From Cellulophaga sp. BC115SP (GTDB lineage: Bacteria > Bacteroidota > Bacteroidia > Cytophagales > Spirosomataceae): 64,000 nt of DNA. Below, piece after piece: positions 1 through 9,169 of the stretch (its first letter is position 1; each line of letters opens with the position of its first letter). The notes beneath the pieces are model-generated. The model saw nothing but the letters and a program-made list of their open reading frames with translations. It made no database searches and was not told the DNA's origin. Location of the stretch: NCBI RefSeq assembly GCF_009905545.1, contig NZ_JAAALB010000002.1:281764-345763 (forward strand). The letters run 5' to 3'. The translations under genes were made by a program, and so were the position numbers.

Positions 1-56
1 CTGAAGCTGTTGGACCTAATATGGTGATTAATTCATATTGCATAAATAAAACTTTC

Positions 57-953
57 CTATTCTTTTCTAAGAGTTTTTATGTACTTTAAACTACCCGAAT
101 TGCCTATTCTAATCCAACCTTGGGATTTCAATTCCTCTACAGAGTATTGTTGGAGAATACGGTTTTCAGGATAACGCTCGTATGTTTTCGAGTTCACCCA
201 ATAATAGGTAATTGTCTCAAAATCTAACACTTGCTCAAATCCTAGCACCTGATAGCTACGCCCATCAGACCAATCTTTATCTGCATAACTCATGATGTCG
301 TCTGGCTGGTTTTCTTGCATAAAAGCCTTCATGAGTTTGTCCATCCCTCCTACCACAACATATCCTTGCAGTGAAGCAAATCGTAGTAATTCATACGAAC
401 GAAAATCCTGTCTATCGCCCCATTTCATGGTACGAGCGCCGCTAAAACTTGCTACAGCAATCATTGCATTTTCATCTGTAGGAAAATTTTCGCCTAAGTA
501 TTTAGGGATATATTGTTTTTTGAGAAAAAGTCCATATTTCAGTTTGGCTTGCGTACTTCCTTGTAAATGGTGTGTTTGTAGGAAAACATCCATTAGAGGC
601 TTATCAATTCTGGAGACTACACAATGACGTGCATGCAATCTGGTAAAAAAGCCCAATATACTGCTGATTCTTGCCTTTAGGAGTGCCTGCTTGGTGTACC
701 ATAAATCTTGCCAAAGACAAATATATTTGATACCTGTAGATTGAGCTAACTGGCTCAATTTAGTGCCATACGCTTCTGAAAGTGGTGTGCTTTCCCAATG
801 ATAAATATCAAATAGAAGGAGTTTTATTTTTTTAGTAGGAAAATATAACAAAGGCAAAATCTGTCCTTCCAGTTGCTCTGTGCTTTTTTGAAAAGGAATA
901 CCCTGCCATTCGAGCCATTGACAAAGCTCTTCTATCCATTCACTATCTGCCAT
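57..953 (-). CDS. Hef-like (Vsr-fold nuclease plus GNAT-like) protein, nuclease site probably degenerate
   Basis: A 298-residue protein when started at the ATG at 953; an upstream TTG at 974 overlaps a promoter box and is less likely. The overall pattern resembles phage Hef-type homing endonuclease relatives. An N-terminal half (about 30-105) follows the Vsr/PD-(D/E)XK layout, with a strand-rich core, then GIKYICLWQDLW and a helix KARISSILG. The C-terminal half (about 108-298) carries the accompanying domain with HHLQGS, YELLRFA, VVVGGMDKLMKAF, SYADKDWSDG and YQVLGF. In the relatives I recall, acidic residues sit in the strands before and inside the core; here these positions read LPLLYF and LLLFDIYHW, so catalytic acids may be lost. 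The function is unknown; it could be a domesticated mobile-element protein. The family assignment is from memory of motif patterns, not a search. Confidence 0.6.
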   Translation of the reverse strand: MADSEWIEELCQWLEWQGIPFQKSTEQLEGQILPLLYFPTKKIKLLLFDIYHWESTPLSEAYGTKLSQLAQSTGIKYICLWQDLWYTKQALLKARISSILGFFTRLHARHCVVSRIDKPLMDVFLQTHHLQGSTQAKLKYGLFLKKQYIPKYLGENFPTDENAMIAVASFSGARTMKWGDRQDFRSYELLRFASLQGYVVVGGMDKLMKAFMQENQPDDIMSYADKDWSDGRSYQVLGFEQVLDFETITYYWVNSKTYERYPENRILQQYSVEELKSQGWIRIGNSGSLKYIKTLRKE

Positions 954-971
954 TCTTATTTTATTTTGTCG

Positions 972-979
972 CAAAGATA
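972..979 (-). promoter_or_regulatory. Bacteroidota -7 box for the Hef-like gene
   Basis: The minus strand reads TATCTTTG, matching TAnnTTTG. It lies about 19 nt upstream of the ATG at 953, so a transcript would begin just before that ATG. This argues against the TTG start at 974. Confidence 0.45.
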
Positions 980-1028
980 GGCATTCTTATCATCGTAAGT
1001 AGGAAGATGTTATGAGTTAATCATATCT

Positions 1029-1058
1029 CTTCTGTTTGAAGGCGCTTTCAAACAGAAG
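1029..1058. repeat. Perfect hairpin, 12-bp arms
   Basis: The arms CTTCTGTTTGAA (1029-1040) and TTCAAACAGAAG (1047-1058) are perfect complements around a 6-nt loop. The site is between divergent genes, so it is not an ordinary terminator. Confidence 0.75.
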
Positions 1059-1128
1059 GATAGTATCCAATTGTAGCATAGATACAGCTGTATGGCTCAT
1101 CTCTTCTTTCTTGATATTTAAGTATTTT

Positions 1129-1158
1129 GCCATCGTTGGAGTGATCTCCAACGATGGC
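1129..1158. repeat. Perfect hairpin, 13-bp arms
   Basis: The arms GCCATCGTTGGAG (1129-1141) and CTCCAACGATGGC (1146-1158) are perfect complements around TGAT. It lies in the same divergent spacer as the hairpin at 1029-1058 and is unrelated to it in sequence. Confidence 0.75.
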
Positions 1159-1239
1159 TTAAAATTGTAGCTCAAAATAGAAAAGGTTTTTCTAAAAATA
1201 CATTTTAGAGCAAAAAGATACATAAATGCGAAAATTTCA

Positions 1240-1247
1240 TAATTTTG
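1240..1247 (+). promoter_or_regulatory. Bacteroidota -7 box TAATTTTG
   Basis: TAATTTTG matches TAnnTTTG. It lies about 80 nt upstream of the ATG at 1329 and overlaps the alternative TTG start at 1245, which supports the ATG as the true start. Confidence 0.5.
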
Positions 1248-1328
1248 TTAAAACCACCTATTATTAAGCTTAATGTTTCGATTAATTATCCGCCAGTTAT
1301 TAATTTATTCATCTTGGTTTACAGAATT

Positions 1329-2936
1329 ATGCGCTTAATTATAACTACGATATTTTTTCTGAGACTTCTTGCGAGTTTTTCGTCCTTTTCACAAAACTGT
1401 AATTGTGACATTAAAATTAGCAAAGCCAACTACTTTGACCCTTCCAACTTACCTGTCAAACCTGGACAAACGGTTTGTATTACTGCTGGTGATTATACCG
1501 AAATGAGATTTACCAATATCAAAGGTACGGCTTCACAGCCTATCAAAATCATCAACTGCGGTGGTAGAGTCAACATCACAGGTTACAATGTCGGAGTTTT
1601 GTTCTCTGATTGTAATTATATTCAATTTTTAGGCTCGGGAGATGCTAGTTTGAAAGAGGGCATTGGTGTAAGTTCAAACGCTAGTGCTTCAATGGGTATC
1701 AAAATAGAGGGAACAAGTAGCGATATCGAGGTGGCAAATACTGAGATTTCCCACGTGGGATTTGCAGGAATCATGGTAAAATCTGATCCTTTTTGTGACC
1801 AAAGTAACTGGGAAGGCAATTTTGCGATGTTTAATATATTGATACATCACAATTATATTCACGATACAGGAAGCGAAGGGATGTATATAGGAAGTTCGTT
1901 TTGGAACGAGGGACAAGAAATCACTTGCGATGGTAGCAAAGTGCTGGCATCCCCTCACCTGATTTATGGATTAGAAATACACCATAATAAAGTCCAAAGA
2001 ACTGCAGCCGAAGGAATCCAATATGCGTGTGCGCCTGATGCTAAAGTCCATCACAATGAACTCCAACATACGGGGTATAATCCATTTTCGATATATCAGG
2101 TAAATGGTATTCAGATTGGCGGAGGTGCTGGTGGCGACTGCTATAATAATATTATCCATGATGTAAACGGAACGGGTATTATAATGATTGGAGGTTTGGG
2201 CAATCAGCAAGTATATAACAATCTGATCTATAATGTTGGAGGGAATGGTATTTTCTCAGATACCAGACCTCGTTCTACCGAAAATACCTACGTCAGAATC
2301 ATGAACAATAGTATCATCAGTACCAAAGGAGAAAGCCTTAAACTTTACAGTAATATCCAACAGTATGAGGTTTATAATAATTTACTGCTCAAAACTCCTA
2401 CTAACCAATATATCAAAACCTATCCGACAGTAAGATACATTGCCTCAAATAACTTTACGGACAAATCGATAGACAACGCAAAACTTCAATATTCCAATAA
2501 CGATAATTACAAGCCAAGACTCTCGTCACCACTGGTAAATGCGGGTAAAGACTTAGCTTATCTTAATTTAAAAACAGATTTGACAGATACCCTTCGACCT
2601 ATTGGGGGTGCCTACGATATTGGTTGTTATGAATACACGGGCGATTGGACCATAGATGACTTCGTTCCTGTTCAAGAACTACCTACTTATCCTAATCCTT
2701 GCAACTCAATACTTTTTGTGCGTTTAGATGCTGAAAGTCAATATTTTAATCTAAAAATTTATGATAGTTTAGGAAGACTCGTACAAGCTCAGGAAAATAT
2801 GATTGCGGAAAACAATTTACTTCCTGTAGATATGTCAGACCTATCTCCTAACCTTTACTTGATTTCGGTCACTCCTACTACTGGCAATACCAAGATTGCT
2901 CCTGTTTATCAAGGAAAAGTGTTGAAGGTTCCTTGA
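1329..2936 (+). CDS. Secreted right-handed parallel beta-helix protein with T9SS type A sorting domain
   Basis: With the start at 1329 this is 535 residues. An N-terminal signal peptide (MRLIITTIFF to about residue 22) is followed by a long parallel beta-helix (about 60-420), shown by repeated Asn/Gly-rich turns such as IHHNYIHDTG, IHHNKVQRT, YNNIIHDVNG and YNNLIYNVGG. The last ~85 residues form a type IX sorting domain: YPNPCN, then KIYDSLGRLV and LSPNLYLISV. Such proteins are exported by Sec and then by T9SS to the surface or medium. Beta-helix proteins of this kind often act on polysaccharides (lyases, hydrolases, epimerases), but no catalytic motif is recognised, so the substrate is unknown. 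An earlier TTG at 1245 would put 28 extra residues before the signal peptide and overlap the promoter box. Confidence 0.85.
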   Translation: MRLIITTIFFLRLLASFSSFSQNCNCDIKISKANYFDPSNLPVKPGQTVCITAGDYTEMRFTNIKGTASQPIKIINCGGRVNITGYNVGVLFSDCNYIQFLGSGDASLKEGIGVSSNASASMGIKIEGTSSDIEVANTEISHVGFAGIMVKSDPFCDQSNWEGNFAMFNILIHHNYIHDTGSEGMYIGSSFWNEGQEITCDGSKVLASPHLIYGLEIHHNKVQRTAAEGIQYACAPDAKVHHNELQHTGYNPFSIYQVNGIQIGGGAGGDCYNNIIHDVNGTGIIMIGGLGNQQVYNNLIYNVGGNGIFSDTRPRSTENTYVRIMNNSIISTKGESLKLYSNIQQYEVYNNLLLKTPTNQYIKTYPTVRYIASNNFTDKSIDNAKLQYSNNDNYKPRLSSPLVNAGKDLAYLNLKTDLTDTLRPIGGAYDIGCYEYTGDWTIDDFVPVQELPTYPNPCNSILFVRLDAESQYFNLKIYDSLGRLVQAQENMIAENNLLPVDMSDLSPNLYLISVTPTTGNTKIAPVYQGKVLKVP

Positions 2937-3090
2937 TATTTTCTAATCATAAAATAGGTGTCGTATCTAATTGAGTGAATAAGTGATTATTATTAAATCT
3001 CTTTTTCATCTTTAGAGCCGCAATGCTTTGTTGCTAAAACATAAATCATTCCGAATTTTTAGGATTGGGATTATACTCCAAGCTTTTACC

Positions 3091-3127
3091 AAAAAAGCGG
3101 TCGAAAATAGTTTTCGACCGCTTTTTT
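3091..3127. terminator. Bidirectional intrinsic terminator
   Basis: Arms 3091-3107 and 3111-3127 are perfect 17-bp complements with core GCGGTCGAAAA and loop TAG. A-run and T-run on the outside allow termination on both strands, between the convergent beta-helix gene and histidine kinase gene. Confidence 0.85.
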
Positions 3128-3250
3128 GATGCTATTACGCTAGATATAACTTGACTTGAGACGCAATCACTGCATCTCTACTGCTGGAATACGAATTTTC
3201 ACAAAATTTGTACTTAAATCAAAGGTATTTTCATTCAAATGAATAGCTTT

Positions 3251-6200
3251 TTACACCTCCTGAGTACTTTCTTTTTTATACAAAGCAATTTTTCGATAGA
3301 GTTCGTCAGGATTGAAAGGCTTTGAAATATAATCATTCATCCCCACTGAAAATGCTTTATCTTTAATATCAAGCATGGCTGAAGCTGTCAATGCAATGAT
3401 TGGAATCTGAGCAAATCTATCGTTACTCAATGATCTAATACTTTGTGTAGCCTCATATCCATCCATTTCGGGCATTTGTAAATCCATCAAGACCATATCA
3501 TAGTCAGACTGCTGTACCATTTGAACAGCGAGTACGCCATTTTCGGCCACATCGCTTTCAATATCCCATCGCTTAAAGAATTGTTGCGCCACAATGATGT
3601 TTATTCGATTGTCATCGGCAATTAATAATTTAAGTCCTTTCAAACTTGGGTGTTTTTGACTTGTCATATCAGGTTCGGTACGTTTTTTAAATTGGAATGA
3701 ACTATTCTTCAAACGAAGGTCAAAGTAAAATATTGAACCTTCCCCTGGAGCACTTTCTAATTGGATTTTACTACCTTGTAACTCCAATAATCGCTTCGTA
3801 ATGGTCAGCCCTAATCCAGTACCACCGTATTTTCGGGTAGTTTCTGAACTGGCCTGCGTAAAACTGTCAAAAATAGAATCCCATTTGTCTTGAGGTATGC
3901 CAATTCCTGTATCTTTTACCTCAAAAGTCACCGTCGTGGCATCTGCATCTTTTTTAAGAATTGATGCCGAAATGGTAACTCGTCCGTAATCCGTAAACTT
4001 CACTGCGTTGGAAACAAGGTTGGTCAGGATTTGACCTATTCTTACCGAATCACCCTTTACCGCATCAGGAAGATCATCGTCCATCATCAATTTCAACTGA
4101 ATTCCTTTATCAATAGCCTTCTGCAATAGAGCGGCTCGGATATTGCCCAATAAGTCTTTCAGACTAAAATCTACCTCTTCAAAAGTAATTTTTCCTGCTT
4201 CTATTTTATTAAAATCAAGAATATCGTTGATTAAAACCAATAAATTTTCGGCAGAAAACTTCAAAATTTTCAAATATTCAGCTTGGTCTTCACGGGCATT
4301 TTGCATCAATAAATGCGTGATACCAATCACGGCATTCATCGGTGTGCGAATCTCGTGGCTCATGGTTGACAAAAACTGTGTTTTGGCAATTGCTGCTTGT
4401 TCGGCCTCCTCTTTGGCGAGAATAAGGGTATTTTTGGCTTCAATTTGGTCGGTAATCACATCAAGACAAATGATGATCCCTCCGATTTCGCCTGAATCCA
4501 AGTACCACGGACGAGCATCCCAAGATAGCCATTCCTCCTTCCCATCTGCACGTGTATAGGTATCGCTCTTAGAATGATGTATCTCACCCTTCAAACACAA
4601 ATCATTGATAGCTTTCCATTTTTGAGGAATATTAGGAAAAATCTCATAATGATTTTGCCCTACCAAATCTTGTTCTTGAATCAACAAAGAGTCAATCCAG
4701 TGCTGGCTATAGGCGATATAATTCATTTTGGTGTCAAATATCGCTACGGCAGCAGGTGTATTGGTAATAAAGTTGGCAAACTGCTCTTGCTTCACTAAAA
4801 TGGCTTCTTGGTCTTTTCTTTCTTGAGTAATGTCCAAAATAGCCCCAATAATTTTATCTATCTTCCCACTTTCTGAAACTGTCGGCTTTCCAATTTTTCG
4901 GATTACTTTCTTTTTACCGTTATTAAGATTAAGCAATAGCTCTATCTCAAACTCTTCTTGGTTTTGGATAGCCTGTTCTAATAAATTTTGGTATCGAGTC
5001 TTTGCACTTTCATCTATCCAATCAAGTGGATTGATTTGAGGAAAACTTGACACATTTTCTATTTCAAATATTTCACAAGCCGCCGACGAATAAGTATTGG
5101 TATAAGTTGACAAATCGAGTACCCAACTTGCCGAGTGAGTCAGCACTTGAGTTTCGGCGAGCAAAAGTTGGGTATTGGCTAGTTTTGCTTCTGCTTTTTT
5201 TCTTTCTGTAATATCATGCCAAACCACCAAAAGCGCATCTTTCTGATTTAATCGAATGGGATTGAGTGTTACCTCAGCCAAAAAAGTCGTGCCATCTAAA
5301 CGCTTGTGAAGCCATTCAAATCGGTGATACCCATTTTGGCGTGCCAAGGCATCCATTTTTTTCGACTTTTCGAAAGAAGTCATCCCATCAGGTTGGAAAT
5401 CAGGGGAAAAATGAGCTGGATGGTATCTCAATAGAGTTACCTTATCATCACACCCAAGCATTTCAACTGCTGCTGCATTACAATCAATGATACCGCTTTC
5501 GTCAAATACCAAATGTGCGTCGGTTGAGCGCTCAAAAATTACATTGAGTCGTTCGTCAAACAATTTAAAATCTGTAATGTCCTGAATTACACCGAAAACC
5601 TTTGTCGATGATATAGTTGCGCTCTTTAGTTCTGCAATAATTCTAAACCAACGTCCAACCCCAAGCGTTTTATTCGCCTCAAACTCCAACAAGAATGTAT
5701 TCTGTGAAGGCGACAAAGCTTTGATATTTCTCTCAAAAGAAAGAAAATCTTCTTTGTGAGCAAAAACACTTTGAAGCACCTCCCAATCCGCGCAAGCCGA
5801 TTGTTGATGCAAAATCTTTTGAGCTGGCTTGTTGAGATAAAACCAATTTTTGGCAAAATCAAATTCCCAAGCGCCACTCTTTCCTAATTGTGAAGTTTGT
5901 TGATAGAGTTTTTCTTCTTTTTGAACATCTAATAATTGGAGCGTTTCTTCTGTAATGTCGATAAAACTACCCACTACCGCTTCGATCGAAAAGTCATTGA
6001 GAAGATTTCTAAATCCCGCACGAACATATCGAACTTCATGATTTGGCAACTTCATGCGCCATTTAAACGAAAAATTGCGTGGTTCAAGCGTTTGAGAAAG
6101 TTCTTCGAATGCGTTTTGAAAATCAAATGAATCCGAAGCAGACAGGTAATCATGCCAAAAAACCTCCGATGCGTTAAATTTTGCCTCGGGGTATGCCAGA

Positions 6201-6304
6201 AGATTGAGAAATGTTGGATTACATGAGTTCAGATTTGTGCTTGCGTCCCAAAGCCAATATCCTACAAATGTATCTTCAAATATATGATTTACCAGATTTT
6301 GCAT
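3251..6304 (-). CDS. Multi-PAS hybrid sensor histidine kinase with C-terminal receiver
   Basis: A 1,017-residue protein from the ATG at 6304 (a TTG two codons upstream is less likely). About five PAS/PAC modules occupy residues 1-630; PAC-like ends such as VVGSFIDITEE, VFGVIQDIT, LVVWHDITERKKAE and IIGAILDITQERK mark them. The kinase core follows: H-box FLSTMSHEIRTPMN (phosphoacceptor His near 651), N-box LTNLVSNAVKF, G1 DTGIGIP and G2 GGTGLGLTI. A receiver domain (about 885-1010) has LLIADDN, phosphoacceptor Asp in LMDLQMPEMDG (near 940), IIALTA and the lysine of ISKPF. All key residues are present. There is no signal peptide, transmembrane helix or DNA-binding output, so it should be a soluble sensor passing phosphate to an unlinked partner. 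No response regulator lies nearby. Confidence 0.93.
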   Translation of the reverse strand: MQNLVNHIFEDTFVGYWLWDASTNLNSCNPTFLNLLAYPEAKFNASEVFWHDYLSASDSFDFQNAFEELSQTLEPRNFSFKWRMKLPNHEVRYVRAGFRNLLNDFSIEAVVGSFIDITEETLQLLDVQKEEKLYQQTSQLGKSGAWEFDFAKNWFYLNKPAQKILHQQSACADWEVLQSVFAHKEDFLSFERNIKALSPSQNTFLLEFEANKTLGVGRWFRIIAELKSATISSTKVFGVIQDITDFKLFDERLNVIFERSTDAHLVFDESGIIDCNAAAVEMLGCDDKVTLLRYHPAHFSPDFQPDGMTSFEKSKKMDALARQNGYHRFEWLHKRLDGTTFLAEVTLNPIRLNQKDALLVVWHDITERKKAEAKLANTQLLLAETQVLTHSASWVLDLSTYTNTYSSAACEIFEIENVSSFPQINPLDWIDESAKTRYQNLLEQAIQNQEEFEIELLLNLNNGKKKVIRKIGKPTVSESGKIDKIIGAILDITQERKDQEAILVKQEQFANFITNTPAAVAIFDTKMNYIAYSQHWIDSLLIQEQDLVGQNHYEIFPNIPQKWKAINDLCLKGEIHHSKSDTYTRADGKEEWLSWDARPWYLDSGEIGGIIICLDVITDQIEAKNTLILAKEEAEQAAIAKTQFLSTMSHEIRTPMNAVIGITHLLMQNAREDQAEYLKILKFSAENLLVLINDILDFNKIEAGKITFEEVDFSLKDLLGNIRAALLQKAIDKGIQLKLMMDDDLPDAVKGDSVRIGQILTNLVSNAVKFTDYGRVTISASILKKDADATTVTFEVKDTGIGIPQDKWDSIFDSFTQASSETTRKYGGTGLGLTITKRLLELQGSKIQLESAPGEGSIFYFDLRLKNSSFQFKKRTEPDMTSQKHPSLKGLKLLIADDNRINIIVAQQFFKRWDIESDVAENGVLAVQMVQQSDYDMVLMDLQMPEMDGYEATQSIRSLSNDRFAQIPIIALTASAMLDIKDKAFSVGMNDYISKPFNPDELYRKIALYKKESTQEV

Positions 6305-6483
6305 AAGCAACTGTCCACAAATAATCTTAATGGTCGGAAGTTACTATATGAAGCTGCTTGTATGAGTCTATATAAATGACGGCAAAGAGAATCATAATAG
6401 TAAGGCTAGGCTATAACTCTCTCATTTTCAAACTAATAAATAAGGTTTAAAAGAAATAGAGAATTGATAATAAAGCCGCAAAA

Positions 6484-6513
6484 ATCATACCAAACGGAAT
6501 TTACCATTTGGTA
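6484..6513. repeat. Short dyad sharing ATCATACCAAACG with the repeat upstream of mnmE
   Basis: ATCATACCAAACG at 6484-6496 is identical to 47031-47043. TACCAAA (6488-6494) pairs with TTTGGTA (6507-6513). The rest of the 300-base spacer 6305-6604 shows no gene. Confidence 0.4.
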
Positions 6514-6604
6514 ATAAAAAAACATTTTTGACGATTAACCCTACAATACAACAATCATCCTCAGTTTAGTAATAAATGATTTGAATATTCTTCTAAAAAA
6601 TCTC

Positions 6605-7555
6605 CTAATGAAGTGTATTTCTACGCTTATAACACGAAAGGTAGACAGCGTTGCTACGATGCCCCTTTTCTGTGATAGTATAATATTCTGTTAGATCTTG
6701 AGAAAAACTTAACGCCTCTCCCTGAGACTCTGTCTCATAGGGCAGAACTACAGGAGCATGTTGAAGTGCTTGGGCAATTGATTCGTTGGGAAGTTTTTTC
6801 CAGTAGAAAATATTTTTATAGTTTTTTACCAAAATCTCATCTCCTGTATTTGAAATAGTCCCCGATGTAACATATAAATCTTGGCGCGATGCTTTATCAT
6901 CTGTAGGCTTCTCCTTTGAAGCATTCAAGATACCTACGTACTCCGCAGTGTTTACTTTTTGGGTAGACCGTGGATATTTGAGGCGGTAAATATGCTTTTC
7001 TGCTTCTCGGTTTGAAATAATAAAAATGTCTTTTGAAACTGGATCAATTAATAAACATTCTGCATCTTTTCTACCGTCGGGGTATTCAAATTCAATCGTC
7101 TCGATATGACTGATGGTCATGTCGGACTTTTCGCCCATACTAGGTTCTTTGAATCGGTAAATAAACTTTGTAGAATGCCATTTAAAATTATCCCCAGTGT
7201 CGGCGATATAAATCTCGGAAGAACCGCCATGTTTGACTACCGCTATATCTTCCCAATCACGATTTTTGATACCTTCGAGGTGAACTTGCTGAAAGCCATG
7301 CCCTTTGTCATCTATCAAAAACAATACATTGTCGCCACCACTATCGTTATGAACCCAAAATTTATGTGGATTCAGATAAGATGCGGCAATACCTGAAGCT
7401 TCGTCAATTGCTTGATTTTCGACCCAATATTTAATCGGTGTATTTACAAATAAAGATGAATCACTGATGGGTAACTGAACCTCACGATGCTTTTTTTCTT
7501 CGCAGGAGATTAAGGCTACAACAAACATTATTGGTAAAAAAAAACGACTTCTCAT
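6605..7555 (-). CDS. Conserved lipoprotein, likely beta-propeller
   Basis: 316 residues with a lipoprotein signal peptide whose lipobox ends ALISC (Cys about 18). The mature part contains repeated strand-rich segments: NPHKFWVHNDSGGDN, NRDWEDIAVV, IYIADTGDNFKW, KFIYRFKEP and DAECLLIDPVSKDIFIISNR. This pattern (WEDIA, ADTGDN, IYRF) is typical of a family of secreted propeller-like hypothetical proteins; the exact family and activity are not recognised. It is probably anchored in the outer membrane or periplasm. It is a stand-alone gene with over 290 bases on each side. Confidence 0.75.
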   Translation of the reverse strand: MRSRFFLPIMFVVALISCEEKKHREVQLPISDSSLFVNTPIKYWVENQAIDEASGIAASYLNPHKFWVHNDSGGDNVLFLIDDKGHGFQQVHLEGIKNRDWEDIAVVKHGGSSEIYIADTGDNFKWHSTKFIYRFKEPSMGEKSDMTISHIETIEFEYPDGRKDAECLLIDPVSKDIFIISNREAEKHIYRLKYPRSTQKVNTAEYVGILNASKEKPTDDKASRQDLYVTSGTISNTGDEILVKNYKNIFYWKKLPNESIAQALQHAPVVLPYETESQGEALSFSQDLTEYYTITEKGHRSNAVYLSCYKRRNTLH

Positions 7556-7799
7556 GGGTATAACTAATAGTTTACTAATGGCTAAGCGTCAAAATACAGA
7601 CATCAACGACAAAAAATATCACTAAAGATAATTAGAATTCTTGAGTTGTGGCTAGTAAGCTGATTAAGCGGAGAGAAATCAAATGAGAGCGTAGTGAAGA
7701 AGACAATAAAACAAAACCATAAAGCCCTGTTTATCAAAAGCTTAAGAGATTATGTAGAATAAAATTTAGAAAACTGCAATTATAGTATTACTACTTGTA

Positions 7800-7861
7800 A
7801 AAGCGCTGTAGATGTAAGAGAAGACAAAACCATTTGTAATCTTTCACACCTACAGCGCTTT
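7800..7861. repeat. Long hairpin, AAAGCGCTGTAG / CTACAGCGCTTT
   Basis: Arms 7800-7811 and 7850-7861 are perfect 12-bp complements, and pairing continues inward with mismatches. It abuts the dispersed repeat copy starting near 7855. The rest of the spacer 7556-7799 shows no gene. Confidence 0.6.
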
Positions 7862-8000
7862 AAGCAGTAAGCCGTAGGCATTTGGCCAAAAAACTTAATT
7901 ATTTCATGAGAAATTCTTTTCAACTTTTAGCCTACAGCATAAAGCCTAGTGATTAATACTGGAAAATTATTTTTATTTTGCCCACTCACTTAATTGTACA
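7855..8000. repeat. Dispersed intergenic repeat, copy 1
   Basis: About 140 bases resembling 18373-18495: shared blocks include TAAGCCGTAGG, AATTATTTCATGAGAAAT, AACTTTTAGCCTA and ATTTTGCCC in the same order. GCCGTAGGC (7871-7879) can pair with GCCTACAGC (7930-7938) with one mismatch. No open reading frame fits it. Confidence 0.7.
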
Positions 8001-8087
8001 AGAAATTATTAGCTTTTAGCAAATGATCAGCCTTACAAAGCTGATGAAAAATTTAGTATCTGAAGATCTTTTCCCAAAACTGACATG

Positions 8088-8885
8088 TTACTGTTTCGCT
8101 TTTGTCTTCGTATTGGTAGTTGATGCAGGTTTTGTTGTCGCTTTTTTAATAATAATTGGCTTGGCATTAATTGCACCAAGACTTCCCACCTTAGAGCTAG
8201 GTTCTTCTTTGGGTTTAGGTAAATTTACTTTTGTCAAAGTAGCTCTTGGGTCAAGCTTTTCACCTTCGGTGGCATTAGCTGCTGTGCTAGTTGGCTTAGG
8301 TGCTGAAACAGCAGAATTTTCTACAGCTTTGGTAGCAATAGTTGTCTTTGTAGTGGGTACTTTTTCATCAGTAATCCCCTTTGCTGAACGAATTCCATCT
8401 TTTTCTGGAAAAGTACCTGGTTTAGGTTTTACGAATGGACGAGCACTCTCTGTCTTTAAAGCAGTAGGTGCTGGAGCTGATGCTGGCTTAGGAGTTGCAA
8501 CTACTTTTTCGGTAACAGTACTTGCCCCTGTTGATGCTTTACGTTTATACAAAACGTTTTCACCTTGTAATGACTCAAAAATAAGGTCTGTAGCCAAATT
8601 CATATACATGATTTTTTCTCTGGCAACAATCTGATTGGTTTTGAGATCGATCACACGTAACACGATGCTACTATTAGGTTCAATCAGGATTTCAGCGCTT
8701 TCCTTGATGGGTGTGCGAATACCTTTTACAATAGTATAAATTTCATGATCTGGAATTTTATATACGCCATGAAAAGTTACTTTCGTTGGTTTATCATTTG
8801 TCGCTTGAACTACGGTGTTGAAGGCAAATATAGGTTGAGTAATAGACAATACTGCCAAATGGGCTGCTAGGAAAAGTTTTTTCAT
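8088..8885 (-). CDS. Exported protein with Lys/Ala/Thr/Pro-rich tail, function unknown
   Basis: 265 residues from the ATG at 8885; the TTG at 8894 would only add MII. A signal peptide (MKKLFLAAHLAVLSITQPIFA) is followed by a short folded-looking part (to about 105) with VTFHGVYKIPDHEIYTIV and NSSIVLRVIDLKTNQIVAREK. The remainder is low complexity, rich in Lys, Ala, Thr and Pro, with a basic end KTKAKQ. Such tails are usually disordered and may bind the cell wall or nucleic acid. No homologous family is recognised. It is divergent from the GMC-fusion gene and may share its promoter region. Confidence 0.7.
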   Translation of the reverse strand: MKKLFLAAHLAVLSITQPIFAFNTVVQATNDKPTKVTFHGVYKIPDHEIYTIVKGIRTPIKESAEILIEPNSSIVLRVIDLKTNQIVAREKIMYMNLATDLIFESLQGENVLYKRKASTGASTVTEKVVATPKPASAPAPTALKTESARPFVKPKPGTFPEKDGIRSAKGITDEKVPTTKTTIATKAVENSAVSAPKPTSTAANATEGEKLDPRATLTKVNLPKPKEEPSSKVGSLGAINAKPIIIKKATTKPASTTNTKTKAKQ

Positions 8886-9040
8886 TATAATCAAATGTGT
8901 TAAGTGGTCGAAAAGAATCCACCAGTTTTAAAAGATATAACTAAGTATGGCATTTTACGGGTTCATGCCTTTTACTCAAAAGTTCTTATTAATAATTACG
9001 GTTTGCCTTGAAAAAGTACTTATTACAGACGCAAATTGTA

Positions 9041-9048
9041 TATTTTTG
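9041..9048 (+). promoter_or_regulatory. Candidate -7 box TATTTTTG for the GMC-fusion gene
   Basis: TATTTTTG matches TAnnTTTG and lies about 120 bases before the ATG at 9170. No clear -33 element was found. The spacer 8886-9169 holds nothing else recognisable. Confidence 0.3.
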
Positions 9049-9169
9049 TTGATAATCAAAAATATAGTGCTTTCATCATTAAAGTTTGCTTACCACTCCT
9101 TTGGAGTATCAAAACAGTTCTTGTTTTATTTCAACCGTCAATCTATACGATATACTTTAAAACACTACT

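Noticed and set aside
1017..1223. 68-codon open frame on the minus strand
   Set aside because: It consists largely of two hairpins and AT-rich spacer; no family resemblance.
8023..8634. 203-codon open frame on the plus strand
   Set aside because: It is the antisense of the low-complexity Lys/Ala/Thr/Pro tail of the exported protein, which explains its Val/Ala-rich content.
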